From Tomocerus qinae (taxonomy: Eukaryota; Arthropoda; Collembola; Entomobryomorpha; Tomoceridae): 64,000 bases of DNA. The notes under the pieces are model-generated. The model was given only the letters and a program-made list of their open reading frames with translations. It ran no database searches and was not told the origin of the DNA. How positions within the stretch are numbered: the first letter of the stretch is position 1; every line of letters starts with the position of its first letter. The translations under genes and the position numbers were made by a program. The stretch is taken from contig CM034547.1 of NCBI GenBank assembly GCA_020055645.1, positions 7,115,280 to 7,179,279 on the forward strand, read 5' to 3'. Positions 1-13,510 of this stretch are shown in pieces.

Positions 1-3000
1 TCATGTAATATCACTTTACCGTAAAGCTTTACTTACACCATTAATTCTTAATTTTCCAGTGCACATAAACTGTTTGATTTCACATGTGCAACGTCTATGC
101 TAGAGTGCACGAAACGATACCATGGGCCACCTTTATGACCTATATAGTACATGTCTTCGTAAAAACTTATTGCTTGGTGATGGGCACCCATGAAAAGCCT
201 AATCGTGTAATATTGTGCTCTAAAATGTAATATTGCAACACAATGCCATACAACTCTATGCACGCACCTACCTACGTAGCAAAAGTGTCATTTGTATGTA
301 AAAATCGAAAAGTATTTATTTAAGTGTATACATAAATACCAAGATCACCCTTTGCCTACAAAATTTAAGCAGTTAATTTTGGCAGTAGCATTATTGAAGG
401 TACTTGCTGTATTTATTTCAATATTTAGCTAATACCACATTTTTGTTAACTATATTACAGTAGTAATAGTAATGAGTGGAATATTTTATCATTTGAATTG
501 ACCTTTGTCCTCTCTGACTAAGCAGAAGAAGGTCTGCATGCGAAGAAAGATAAACGAAAATAATGCTCTCTTGCTTTTCTGTAGCATATTTGCGTGTAAA
601 TATTTTACTTGTACACACTAATTAATTATTACTGTGCATAAGTAGTGCTACCAAAAAATCAAGCGTAGATGTTATAATAAACATAAGCACTAAGTAGTAC
701 TACTAAAGCGTATAGTCGGTAAGACTTAAATAAAATATGGCTACTATGTGTAGCAAGTTTTGTATTCTACGTATCCCTTGATACGCGAAATCATCAGGAT
801 ATGGCTATGATGATACTTTGTCTGCACTGAACTATTAATAATGTATGTATTGACCTTTTGTAGCCAAAAAAGTTAGTTACAGAGGTTGTATTCACTGGTG
901 TAATTAAACAGGAATTATTCTTCTATCTTTGGGCATATCGGCAGTATATCATCATTGGCAAGTATAGCATCAGCAAAATCTTTCTAGCACATATTAATAA
1001 AATCCAAAATTTTAGTGTATTGTAATTACTTATAAATGTACTAGTATTACCTGTGTCTGACTGTTACACTTGATAGAGACAGTCAGAACTGTAAGATATT
1101 ATATTATTAGTGCAGCTAAGTAGAACAATTCGTATACTCCTCTTGGTTGTAAATTCTTAATTCATAGATAAATGATAAATATAATTGCTGTAGTATAGGC
1201 AGGTATTTATCTAATAGATATAAAAATACAGTGTTACTGTGTTACTAACAGTAAAGATTGCTACAAAGTTATGCTGCTACCTGAAGTCATCATGTAAATT
1301 TTCTAGTAATTGCGTCCCTGTTTCACAATCAAATTCAAAGCCCAATGTTAGCAGATAGACTTGGACTTGCCCAGTGACCAAGATGACCTTTCCATTACAA
1401 ACGACTTTTTCAAAAATGAGAACAAAGCTATAGGCATGCATATGACATGATATGATGGGCATTGGGCATAGTTGATGCAATTTGTACAGATATGTACAGG
1501 TAGGCAACTTCACACAGAACAGTAAAGTTCCCCAGAAAATGATTATTACCTGTCTGCTTGGATTGAATAAACAGTAGACCAGCAAAACAACAACAACTTA
1601 AAGTACAAGGTAGCGGAGCCTACAAAGATACAAGTACAAGAACACAAATAAAATACAATGTCAGTCTCAATATTTCAATATCATAGCATTTCATCCTTAT
1701 CGTCATCATATGAAATTGATACTTTACAAGACTTTTCAGTAAGCAAAATAATACGCAATAATAGTGCCTAACCTACCTATTATGTCGATCTACTAGCTTT
1801 AGGTACCTAAGTACTTCCTTTATTTATTTATTTATTTACTCTCCTCCATCTGATGAAGGAACTTGGGATTCAAATATTACTAGCAGACAGACGTAGTAGT
1901 GAAATAAAATAATTTACCTATCGTATGAAGGTTTAATTGTGAATTGCAAGCGTGTGCGTATCTTGTGCAGTGAAAATAAGCAGTATGCAAGGCAATGTAC
2001 CTACTCCATATTAGTCTGTACAGTTAATGTGTAGCTTGGTATAGCGAAATGGCACACAAGTACTAAATAGGTAATGCAATAGTGTACAACAGGCTATAGG
2101 TGTACACGAGGTATGCACCTCGGTTGTACAATAATGCACAATGTAACGAAACAATCTACTTAACCTACACAGATACTTGTGATAAAATGCATTCGCATTC
2201 ACATCTGCTGGGCATAATATCCCCTTGTATATGCTAAGATAAAGTACATAAAGGATTAGGATATGTAAAGTCATTACCATAATACGAATACTTAGGAGGT
2301 ACCTATGCACACCAAAGACTCACTCACATGTGTTGTAGTTGTTCTGACTTCATTAGCTGCTAATATTCACATGGCAAACCTATAGGTGTATGTACAACTC
2401 AGTAATGGATGAGAAGTTTGAGTATAAAAAAGTTGCCATTTTAGAATAAAACGACTTAACTTTCATTAACATCAGAGAGAGGCATGGCCATCAAAGCAGG
2501 AGCATATCCGTTATTATTGTTTCCATGCAACTAACTGCGTATAAAATGTATACATAAAATGTCATAATATACATAGAGAGTCATCTCAAGCAGGAGAAGA
2601 ACAGAAATGAGTATTAGATTATGCACAGTAGAGTTCAGACTTGATTTCTTGAGTATAGAAAAGTATAGTATAGATATAGTTAGGCTTAGGTGGTTCTGTG
2701 AATGTATGTTAGTATTAATGTTGCAACGTACGGCACGAGGACAACAGGACGGAGCCAAAGCCAAGCCAGTCAGGCCAAGCAAGTCAAGTTAGTCAAGTCA
2801 GATTCTACTCCTCGTGCATTCATCGTCATCGTCATAGTCATGGCTGCACTGGAGTCATTCCTACACCAAGCAAGCGCCTTCGAGAGTTTGACTAGATATT
2901 CACTTTCTTTATGCCTTCTTCTTGCACAAACCAGCACTCTACTACTCGTACTTATTATCTAGCCTAGCAATGCTATTACTTAATGTACTACGTTACAGTT

Positions 3001-6000
3001 TTTGCATGCTCTATAGGCTTAACCTGGGTATATCGCCAATTCACTCAGTGTACCCAGTTCGTATCATTCCTATGCTTCTTGGCTGTCGATCTATGTTCTG
3101 TAGAAACAGTCAGTACATTACGAAGTTAGGTTTGGATTGGCCAGCCAGCCTTCCTCCAACTCTCTCCTCGCTCTCCTCTTCACTCAAAACGAAGGGCTGC
3201 TATGCAATGGCTGGCTTATGGTTTTGTTCCTTTTGGCTTGGTTTTGTTCCAAGCTGCCTATTAAAGAATTTGCGATGTTCGTGCATCACGCAGCGCAGTT
3301 GCGTTGCGTTGCAGTGCAACCACGTCCAACCAAAGCTATTACATTCATATACAAACTACTACTATATGGATATACCACTCCAGCACTAGTAGTAATAGTA
3401 GTAGTAAAGTAAAGTAGTAGTTATGAAATATCTCCTCATATTATTGCCAAAATGCTCTATAGCATTAGCCCTAAGAACATAATATTAAGATTATATAGCA
3501 AGCTTTGGGCTATAATATCATTTCATATAGTTTATGTTTGAATGGGAGGGAATGTGTTTTATGTGTCATAGCAAAAAGCTCTTCTTCGGTTGTATATTTG
3601 CGAGAAAACTTATTACATTTTCCACGAAAAGCAATATACACGCCTTGCTCTTCCCCTTATAGAATATCGCATAATATGTATTTGCTGTACAAGTCGACGT
3701 CGCTTTTAGCAATGCACAATTTTTACGCACTCAGACTGAGTCTACGAAGCTCTCGTAGTTTTTGAATGTACTTATGCGTGTGTGCTAATGCAAATGCGGA
3801 GGCGCAGTAGAAGAGACTGTATAGACGGAGAGTAGTAAAACACAATCTGGCTCTTTTGGAGTTTTTCGGTTCTTCTTCACTTGACTGCGTTTCGTTGGGT
3901 TCTGAATGTTCTTTGCCATTTCTATGACCATGCTCTGCTCTTGCTTTCTGCTTCTCTTCCCATCATCAGTGCATGCATAATATAATGCATGAATAGAATG
4001 CTATGCGTTTTGTTCACTGACTACTACACGGGGCGCTCTCCCATTCTAGGCCATAGAGGAAGGAACCCGGAAGGAAGAATTTCGATCTATTGCCATTTTT
4101 ACTGCCGTTCTCTCCCTATCTATACATTTGAATACTGCACATCATATTATTTACCCTTTACCATGCAGAGTGTCAATTTCATGTGGTAGTAGCTAGGTCT
4201 TTATATTATAATATGTTATTGGAGAGGAGGAGGTATGTTACATTTAGTATCATACATTAGCTTATGAACCCAATACATTCTAATAATTCTGAGCTGGTGT
4301 ATAGGGGAGAAAGACTATCTGCTCTTCTGAAGGCTGAACAATATACTCAAATGGTTATGTACATAAGTATATCCTGTGTTGCCTTTGCCTCCTCGTTGCA
4401 ATTGCATTTTGCATACACGACATATGGTAAGCTACAGTAGAGTACTGTACTTTTACTCTGTCCTATTGTACACTTCACTTGCACTACTACTGCTACACCA
4501 GAAACACATACCTATTTCCACGCGTTATCTTTCCTTCTGCATGATGTATGTATGTGTATTTGTGCGTTTCATTCAGACAAATAACTTTTTATACAATGGA
4601 AAAACGTACCTACTAAATACAAACACAAACATTGGCCACTACTAATATCCATGCACATACTTTTATGCATACTGTATCCAATTATTAATGTTACTAATTA
4701 CCACCACTATAAATCCCATTGCTGTTTCTTGGTAGCGACGTCCATGCATTTAAGAAATATTCAGTTTTATTTTCACACAATTTTACAGCTATCAGACGGA
4801 ACCTAATAAAATTTAAACTTAATGAGAAAAGTCAGAAATCCTACTTCTTAGGTTCCTATGCATATCAATTCCTATCTACTCCACACTATTTATTTATTTA
4901 TCACTGCAGATCGCTCTCATTGAACTCAATCGCTTACATCAAGGTTTTTAAAAAGGACATGAAGTACTCATTTATACATTTCCAATTTTCTGAATTTATG
5001 ATTATATACCTTATTTCTAGACAATCACCAATAACATCAATATGGACATTCAATAAGGAAAGCTGTAAATACTAAGTCACCTTGACCTGAGTTGCTCATT
5101 ACTAACGGTAGAAGCTAAAACCCTTTGAGCATTGTAACATGTTATAAGAAATTCACATTGCATTGCATAGAAATATATTATGGGATGCCCTCGCAAGGCA
5201 TAAAATGACTGCAAATCCTACCATGCTTGGGTACCTAGCGTTTGTTCATTGATAGTTACATAGATTGCATTTTCCTTAGTTTATGACGCATTTAGATGTG
5301 AATACTTCGCACAGCATAAAACACGGTAACTTGAATTTTGTACACGCTAGATTGCTTACAATTGCATTGATACTTATTTAGATACAGAAATATATAGCAT
5401 TTAGAATGAACCATATCATTTAATATCGAGCGAATTCCTAAAAAAATGATTGCTCTATGTACATCATGCAAACGTTACCAGGTACAACAATTACAAGCAC
5501 CGTGTGGCATTTTACTTTAAACTCCATTGCCATTTCGATATCATTATAGGTGGCCTTATTACATAAGAAGTATATTAATATTATTATCTTATATATAACT
5601 GTTTACCTTTACCACATAGACTCATAGCTATTATATTAAAGGAAAGCAATGTTAAGGTACTACAGAAGGAACAATGTTTATATACCGTTGCTACAAAAGT
5701 AATAATAATTATAGTCATACTATTTTACTTCTATCGCGGAAATACTTATAAGATTCAAGATGTATATTCCGGGTAGTAAGTACATAGAAAATGCTATAGG
5801 ATTGTTTTTCGCGTCGGGACATTTTCTAGAAATGAAATTGGGTTATGTCTATGTCATTGAAGAACAGTATTTAAAAATCATAGGAAACCAATAACTATGC
5901 TATATACTTTGATGATTCTATTTGTAAATGCAATCATGAAAGGGAAATACACTTAGCATGAACGAAATCCCAACACGAACTAACAACTCAGGACTACAGT
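1..6000. other. Gene-poor AT-rich stretch
   Basis: I see no coding exon that I can support here. Open frames are short, use ordinary AT-rich codons, and resemble no family I know. The longest, at 2922-3389 and 4719-5075 on the plus strand, give compositionally biased peptides with no motif. Short simple repeats occur, such as a run of TTTA units near 1821-1842. This could be intergenic DNA or the intron of a gene that lies outside the window. Confidence 0.5.
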
Positions 6001-6006
6001 AAAAAC

Positions 6007-6123
6007 TTATTTTCTTACATTTCTTGTTCTTGCGCCATGTTCTTTAATCAAATTATGAATTTCATCTGCCGACATGTTGTTCAAAGCCAAATACTAATCA
6101 ATAACTGCGTAGTACTTCGCCAT
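6007..6123 (-). pseudogene. Short coding-like fragment with in-frame stop
   Basis: On the minus strand, an ATG at 6121-6123 in good context (CAAACATGG) opens a 39-codon frame that ends at a TAA at 6007-6009. The frame is broken by a TAG at codon 10. The residues after the break, including MSADEIHNLIKEHG, look like an amphipathic helix from a real protein. A GTAAGA that would serve as a donor follows codon 35, and a TTGATTAG that would serve as an acceptor precedes codon 11. It may therefore be a true small exon read from the acceptor, or a decayed gene or transposon fragment. I do not recognise the family. Confidence 0.2.
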
Positions 6124-7828
6124 GTTTGATTATTATGTTGAAATGTGATAGTAAATGTTCAACTGTAGATTGATGGCCCAAAGGAGTCACAGCTATAGAG
6201 GATATATATTACCTACATTACATCTATGCACATTGATTCCCATTTTACTTTTCATGGCTTTTAGGTTTCTCACTTGACAGTTGACATATTACTTACATTT
6301 CAGCTGGACAGCAAAAGCTAATTGCATTTCCTTACGGGAGTGTCTTGGTGAAAGTTTCATAAGTGAAAAGAGAAAGCACTGTGCACAGCAGTGAAAGAGA
6401 TTTTAATTCTGTATAGAGTGTATTGCTTAATTATTAGAGTGATGATCTCAATTCTCAAAGCAGTGAATAATTCTACAGCATGGATGTTAGGAAAATAAGC
6501 TGCGCATAAACATTGTCTCATTGTAATTGACAACAGAAAAGTAGAATATTTATTTACTAAATTCGACATGTTTTACACTTTAATATAGCTATGAGACTGC
6601 CTAGTGTGCCTAGTAGTAATTGTAACAGTTGAACAGAATACTAACCCTAGCAGGGTTATTGTACATTGTTATTGTCAATCAATCTTGCTAAAATATTTAG
6701 TATTGTGTTAAATTTTAGCTTTAAAATACACTTTTACAAACTTTCAATGTGGCCTTGGTATCTATTTTGCATGCGCTGGAACCGGAGAAATAAATTACGC
6801 ATCAAAAAAGGTACTTCTAGTTCCCAGAATGGAAGTAAATAGTATGTATGCCTATAGCCTACATCTCTGTGGGTGGCATACTTTATAATGTAATTTTTAA
6901 TGCACAAGTGAAAAGCCCGAGTGGTTCGGGATCGACATGCTCCGATGTTCCTCTTGAACTTTCTCTACCTTGCAACTTTCCATTTGCATTTAGATTAAAG
7001 ACCAATGCTACGGAGCAGGGCCAGCCAGTTGGATTCTTTTGGGATTATTTGGAACGGAAGGACAGAGACGGAGGAACTGGCATGGCACTGGCTCACATAA
7101 AGTTTCGCGTCTGCCATCTATTGTTTTCACATAAATAACGTTAAATGTCGGATCAATATTAAAGGTCATTGGCTTTCACGGATATTAATACAGGGAAATC
7201 GTATGTTCCTCATATCGATATGGGCACGACACGCGCCCTTTCATTTTGATTGATGCATACCTTTCCGGAGGTGTCTTTAATGAATGAAATCAAGCAAATA
7301 ATTATTACGTGATGTGTACTTCCACTCTTTCCAACATCTTCCTCTGAAATAAACAAGTGGAATTTCCTTCACAGAATTTATTTCCTATTTTCATACAATA
7401 AGTATGTTATGCTACAAAAGTCAGTTCCAATGAAAAGTAGAAACAAGTAGCTCGCCTACTACAAATTCACAAAATTCAGAGATAAAAGAAGTACACTTCA
7501 TTTAAAAGTCAAAGAGAATGCATGCATATAGTACAACAGATATATGTACTCTACTCTGTATTGTATCACCTATATTGTACATGTACGATACGAATTACTA
7601 CAAGATCGGCTTCAATTTCTCGAAACTGGAAATCAAAGCTTTCCTGGTAATACAATATGGGGTATACTAGAAATACAAATCTTTTATATTACTTAGGCCT
7701 ATTATCTAAATGAAATTTGTCCTTCCAAAACCCGGGACGACGACTATCAACACGATATTGCACGTTGCTCAAAGATATGCCTTACTTCTGCTTTGCTGTT
7801 ATATGGTGAAAGAGCTGTCAGGGATCGA
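6124..7828. other. No supported gene
   Basis: A plus-strand open frame at 6848-7138 is slightly GC-richer than its surroundings, but it shows no domain that I recognise and has no splice context that would tie it to other exons. Nothing else stands out. Confidence 0.4.
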
Positions 7829-8110
7829 TTCCTACGAGGGAATTACTCCTAAAAGACTTTATTCTTAAAGAATTCCTAAAACATTCTTCATTCTTCAATG
7901 CCAGATATTATACCACATCTAATCGTAACTATTCGATTAATTTACTAATCAGTTTAACTTTCAATAACTTTAATGTTAGTTAAATGTAAGGCGATATCTT
8001 AAGCTGATATTGCGTGAAGAAGCTACACACACATTGCACATAGTATTAACTGGCATTAGGAGCCCTGTAGGAGTAAAGTCTTTTAGGAGTGATTCCCTCG
8101 TAGGAGTCAT
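7829..8110. repeat. MITE-like inverted repeat, about 280 bp
   Basis: The left arm (about 7829-7875, containing CCTACGAGGGAATTACTCC) is repeated in reverse complement in the right arm (about 8056-8110, containing GGAGTGATTCCCTCGTAGG). Both arms carry the word AGGAGT in several phases. The inside is AT-rich and has no coding capacity. A partial relative of one arm lies at about 40045-40075, inside the first intron of the Spire gene, so this is a dispersed family rather than a one-off palindrome. Ends and target-site duplication are not clear. Confidence 0.6.
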
Positions 8111-9295
8111 TTCATGTAACAGGTGAAAGTTTTCTACCTTCACTCTACTTGAATGCTACATAAAAATAGTATAAAATATGAATGAGTAACTAACTGTACT
8201 AACATTGAACGTACTAACAACAGGAACTGAAGATTGCTATGCATTAATTTATTGTAATACATTGACACTTACCTAAGCTAAAATGTCACATACTTCTTCC
8301 TATTTAGCGATAACTTTAGTACTTTCGTTCATAATCTGAAATGTCACGAAATGATCTCATAACTCATTAGGTACAGCGGATTCATCTTAATATTGTGTAA
8401 CTTAACCCCGGCACAATAATAATTATAACAACAATACCTATAATCTATCCGAGAGAAAGTTGTTTTTTCTTACACATATATATATAACTTTCCCTCAACA
8501 GAAAAACACCGTCGTAGAGATGAATTTTTTCCTTCTTCAGGCTGTTCCTCGAAAATTGTAATTTGAAATTCAGGGAAAGAATATATAAACATATATTGAT
8601 TTTGTTTATGAATGTCAAAGTTCATAATGAAATTATAACGTCGAAAGTCGAAATATTCTAAAGCCAACATTATTCTGTCAAATGATGTCATCATATCATG
8701 AGTCCATAAGGCCACAGCAGTCAGAAACCACAGATAAAAATCCAGGGAGGAATTGAATTTATCATTTTTCCTATATCTTTGCTTTTCATAAAACAATATC
8801 CAAATCTGTCTAAACGTCTCAAGAATTCAATTTCCCAAGAATCTTTTTTCAAAAAATTTTCTCAATCCTATATAAATTACCTTTCCCTATTCGATGAGCA
8901 TATTCGGTTATTCCCGATTGATTCCGGTGTTTTACTGACATTGTAGCAAAGCTAACACTATCTTACATGTAATTTATTTAAGAGAATTGTCACTATTTTA
9001 TGTTGATATTTTTGCATCTAATCTTTAGGGCATTATAAACGAAAATAAAGAGCATAAAATACCAAAAGCATATGGAATAATATATATACAAATATTCTGT
9101 ATATAGTCACGTAATATTGGCTATAACTCATCATCACTATAATAACAAACCTGATTGTACCTTTACCTTTGTCGCATGCATATCTCTATTTTCTAGGGAT
9201 GGACATTGTAGCTTTTTGTTGCAATGCGCAAACGCGTATGCTTAATGATAAGCCCCCCACGGGTTAACAGTATTTCGAAATTAAGCAATAAACAT
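8111..9295. other. No supported gene
   Basis: A 108-codon minus-strand frame at 8470-8796 has an ordinary amino-acid mix with aromatic-rich stretches. It has no motif I recognise and its only upstream start in frame is TTG. I do not call it a gene. Confidence 0.35.
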
Positions 9296-9380
9296 GATTA
9301 TGCTGGATGCCTACCTTTCGAAATCGAGTCCTACTAATTGGCCCACTAGTTTTCTTCATAAAATTGTAAAATATTTTTAT
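9296..9380. repeat. Dispersed repeat, copy A
   Basis: The segment starting GGATGCCTACCTTTCGAAAT and continuing through GGCCCACTAGTTTT and CATAAAATT recurs, diverged, at about 44440-44520. The shared blocks keep their order and spacing. It is probably the end of a non-autonomous DNA transposon. Confidence 0.5.
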
Positions 9381-10705
9381 ATTTTACTGTTGTTTTCAGT
9401 TGCAGATGTTGTGAAGAAAAGTCATTTATGATACATAATTCAAGCTTGTCAGGAATTATTTTAACCTTTTACAAAGACAAAGACAAGACCTACACTTACA
9501 AAGACTTTGTGGTTACAGACAGCTAAAGACTTTCGTTAAAACTATCTTCCTTCCAATACCAGGGGAAATGTCATAATTGTACATAGCTATATAATACTTG
9601 CACTTGTGAGGGACCATCTGCTTTGCATCTATACTTTGCAGCTTGGGTTATACTAAGTGTACTTGTCCATACTGTTAATGTTTTTGTTAAACTGTTCAAA
9701 TAAATTCTACTAAAGGTTGTGTTAGGTTGGAGGCTAATACATTAAAATGTCTTTAGATTTTAAAAATATGGCTTGGTGACCGAGAAATCGACACCGACAT
9801 TTTTTGCCAATGTAGAGGATAAAGGAGTACAACTTATCAATCACAACCTTAATGTTACATGCGTTGCAACTCAGTTTCGAAGGCGAAAAAGGCCGTCCAA
9901 CCAACGTATTTTGAATAAATACGTGTTAGATATAGAACTTCGTATTCATATAGACTATAATTTATTATATTTTATACTCTTTCCTCCGTCAGTGTCGTTG
10001 TGGAATAGAAATGAAAACAACTACTGAAACTTTAAATCACTCGTCAAACTCATCATACTTACATTGTTATGTTTGTCATTTCGTAATCTCGTTTTTGCTA
10101 AATATTTTATTATTTTAATGTTTCTACAAATTTTCCATTTTGTAAAACTAGGGTCCAAACTTCTACTGTATATGAAAACTAACATCGAGACAACAAAATG
10201 TATTCTAATTTACAGTCACCAACCGGCAACCACTGTACTATAGTTTGTGCCACAAACACCATCAAAACAAAAAATTGGTAAAATAATTTATATAACAGCA
10301 GTTTATTTCATTCCACAAGTATGTCTTTAACACACATTTCATCACACAATAACTTGGCCAAAACATGCGAATTATTCCATTATGCATTATTTAACAAAAT
10401 GGCGATATTTACTTCTTAGTAAACACATCTATGACCAATTTTTTTGTGTTATCATGATGAATCACAATTTTAAGAACATACAATTAACACACAACTTATA
10501 CATTTGACATGAAATACGAATTTTTCATATTAACAAAAAATTTTTGAATATCGATGAAAAAAATTAAGGTAAATGCGTAAAACACTAGTTTTTCCGATAT
10601 TGAGTTTATACCATTTACGTAAGGTTTATGTTTATGATAGTTAGATAGTTGTTACTTTATAATAGCTTACTTTCCACAATGGAATGAATACATTTTATGA
10701 TTATA
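9381..10705. other. No supported gene; downstream flank of Sec61 beta
   Basis: This is AT-rich DNA with one 84-codon plus-strand frame at 9773-10027. That frame has no recognisable motif. Nothing else is supported. Confidence 0.4.
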
Positions 10706-10711
10706 TTTATT
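10706..10711 (-). terminator. Poly(A) signal of Sec61 beta
   Basis: The minus strand reads AATAAA here, about 35 bases downstream of the Sec61 beta stop codon. Its place and orientation fit a cleavage and polyadenylation signal. Confidence 0.6.
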
Positions 10712-10745
10712 CCAGATTTGGTCCTGTATTGGAAAAGTTGGAGGA

Positions 10746-11268
<523 letters not shown>

Positions 11269-11830
11269 TTTTAAAGATGATGATCTTTACCCCAGAGTTT
11301 GGAAAGCGAGAAACCCTCAACCGTTTGCTGTGAACAAAATCAAAAATTCCTTTAATAATTAATAATCAAATTACTTCACCGGTGCCTCGAAATATTTCTG
11401 CAAATAAAACAGATGACAGACCAAATGCACCTTTTAATGCTTTTAATGCTAAAAAACACTAAAAAGGCAAATAAACATCGAGACCCAAAGGCTGCAAAAA
11501 TTACTGATTACTGTCACAAGTTGAAATTACAGAATAGATAAATAAAACTAAGACTTATTTATTTGTTTTAAATTGAATAAATCATTAATAATTATTAAAA
11601 GTGAAAAATTAAATCAACATTTCGTAGATTTATTATTTTAATGTAATAAGTAATGATACAGCAGCTGTGTGTGAATGCGACTACAGTTAGTTTGCTTACC
11701 TTCACAGTGACACTTTTGGACGACTTCTTCGGAATAAATGAACTAAATAAATGCACACTGACCAAGAAACTTTCATATGTTTTCATCAGGTGAACACGCG
11801 AGAAATGTTCACCTCACGTCTCATCTCAAC
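11269..11830 (-). other. Likely 5' UTR exons of Sec61 beta
   Basis: On the minus strand the sequence before the Sec61 beta ATG reaches a good acceptor (GATTTTGTTCACAG) that would start an exon at 11327. Farther upstream, GTGAAG|GTAAGC gives a good donor after position 11700. This suggests a noncoding first exon of about 100 bases (11700 to about 11830) joined to 11266-11327. The model rests on splice signals only. Confidence 0.4.
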
Positions 11831-12825
11831 TGCTAGCTTCCACGTTGGCAACAACAATCCACCACATCATCTCATATAACAACACCAGTACGCAATAGAA
11901 TATACTAATAATTCCATACTATATCAGCGTCTATATACAAGCTGGTATAAATTATAACTTGTCTCCACACTATACTCCATTTAATTCCATACTCCATATT
12001 ATACGCTGCCGGTTTTAACCCTTCCTTCCCCTTCTCTTTCAAGTTTACCAATAATCATACCATATCTTCGTCGTGTGATCTCTTTCTTCACCAATCTCCT
12101 TAGTCAAATCCTCAGCCACGTACTTTAAAAAACAGATCAAAAACAATGTTGCCAAATTGCCAATTGATAGTACCGTAAATTAAATGTCACAAAGTTGTTC
12201 GAAAGAAAGTTCGCGTCAAAATTGTTTTGAAATGATAATCAAAAACTGTCAATGACCATGAGTGCATAATATTCACTAATTCACTATTCATGGAATTTCA
12301 TGCCCTTGGAATTTAAAATGGAATGGCTTTTGGAAATCATGTCATGGAAATCTTGTAATTTTATTGGATAATGATAAAGTTTGAAACAATGGAATTGAGT
12401 TTTGACGATGGTCAGAAGATGTTACTGCCTGAACTCGTGGTAGACACTGTACTAAAAAAAAATTTGTATTTTCAAATATTTGTTTATATACAAGATATAC
12501 TATCAACTATCAATATATGACATATCCATTTGCATATACAAGATGTCACTATATCCATGTACGAGACATCCTTTATGTTCATACAACTTCAGAAAAAGAT
12601 TTGCCTTATATACCCAATGATCTTACGAAGAAAATAGTTATATCTAAATCGTGATTTAATTCAAAACTTCGTTTTATTCTTAGCTTAATTTTAAATGATT
12701 TATTTATATGCAATAGTTATTTAATGTTATACTGTGTTGTGTCGGCAAATGTCATATGTTTTTGACATCAGTAATAAATTCATTTCACACAGGATGTCAA
12801 TGTCACTACCTTCATAATATGAGAA
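11831..12825. other. Intergenic, Sec61 beta promoter side
   Basis: This is the upstream side of Sec61 beta and should contain its promoter, but I cannot pick out a core promoter element with confidence. No coding sequence is seen. Confidence 0.35.
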
Positions 12826-13377
12826 AATTGACCCTTTCAGAGAAACTTATATTTTGGGCGGAAAATAGTAGGAATTTACATTGAAAGAGTAGGGATTTTT
12901 TAGAAAACTGTCTGTAACTTCGGATCTAAAAGAGTAAAGTGGCATATGTCAGCGAGTGGAAGTTGGCAAATTTTATCAGTTTCGCAAATCTGTAAAGCAC
13001 GACTTTCTACGACGTCTATAACTCAAATTATTGTCATTTTACCAAAACACCTTTTTTCACATGGGGGGAGAATAGCCAATTTTCTATTATTCATTATGTG
13101 TAGCTTCCTATCTTATTAATTCCAATGGCTATATTCTCCCCCCATGTGAAAAAAGGTGTATTGGTAAAATGACAATAATTTGAGTTATAGACATCGTAGA
13201 AAGTCGTGCTTTACAGATTTGCGAAACTGATAAAATTTGCCAACTTCCACTCGCTGACATATGCCACTTTACTCTTTTAGATCCGAAGTTACAGACAGTT
13301 TTCTAAAAAATCCCTACTCTTTCAATGTAAATTCCTACTATTTTCCGCCCAAATAAGTTTCTCTGAAAGGGTCAATT
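12826..13377. repeat. 552-bp near-perfect palindrome (foldback element)
   Basis: The left arm (12826 to about 13075) and the right arm (about 13125 to 13377) are reverse complements with only a few differences. They start AATTGACCCTTTCAGAGAAA and end TTTCTCTGAAAGGGTCAATT. A spacer of about 50 AT-rich bases separates them. There is no coding capacity. This is the structure of a foldback or long-TIR MITE. I see no clear target-site duplication. Confidence 0.85.
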
Positions 13378-13510
13378 AGTCCTTTACACTTTACGGGTAG
13401 ACTTTAAATATTATGGCTAGTCGAAAGTTTTTGTCGTTTTAATCGGTTTTTTTTACAAAATCATGGATTCAGTTTCCAGGTTTTTTGAGGTCTACATCTG
13501 CTCTGTTCTT

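Noticed and set aside
2922-3389. 155-codon plus-strand open frame
   Set aside because: It is long for this window, but the peptide shows no motif, no family resemblance and no splice context. Overlapping frames of similar length in the same stretch suggest a locally stop-poor, GC-richer patch.
4719-5075. 118-codon plus-strand open frame
   Set aside because: The peptide is biased toward Phe, Ile, Lys, Ser and Tyr, as AT-rich noncoding DNA gives, and resembles nothing known to me.
6848-7138. 96-codon plus-strand frame
   Set aside because: This patch is somewhat GC-richer, but no domain or splice partner could be seen on either strand.
8470-8796. 108-codon minus-strand frame
   Set aside because: The residue mix is moderately protein-like, but the frame has only a TTG start in frame, no recognisable motif and no neighbouring exon.
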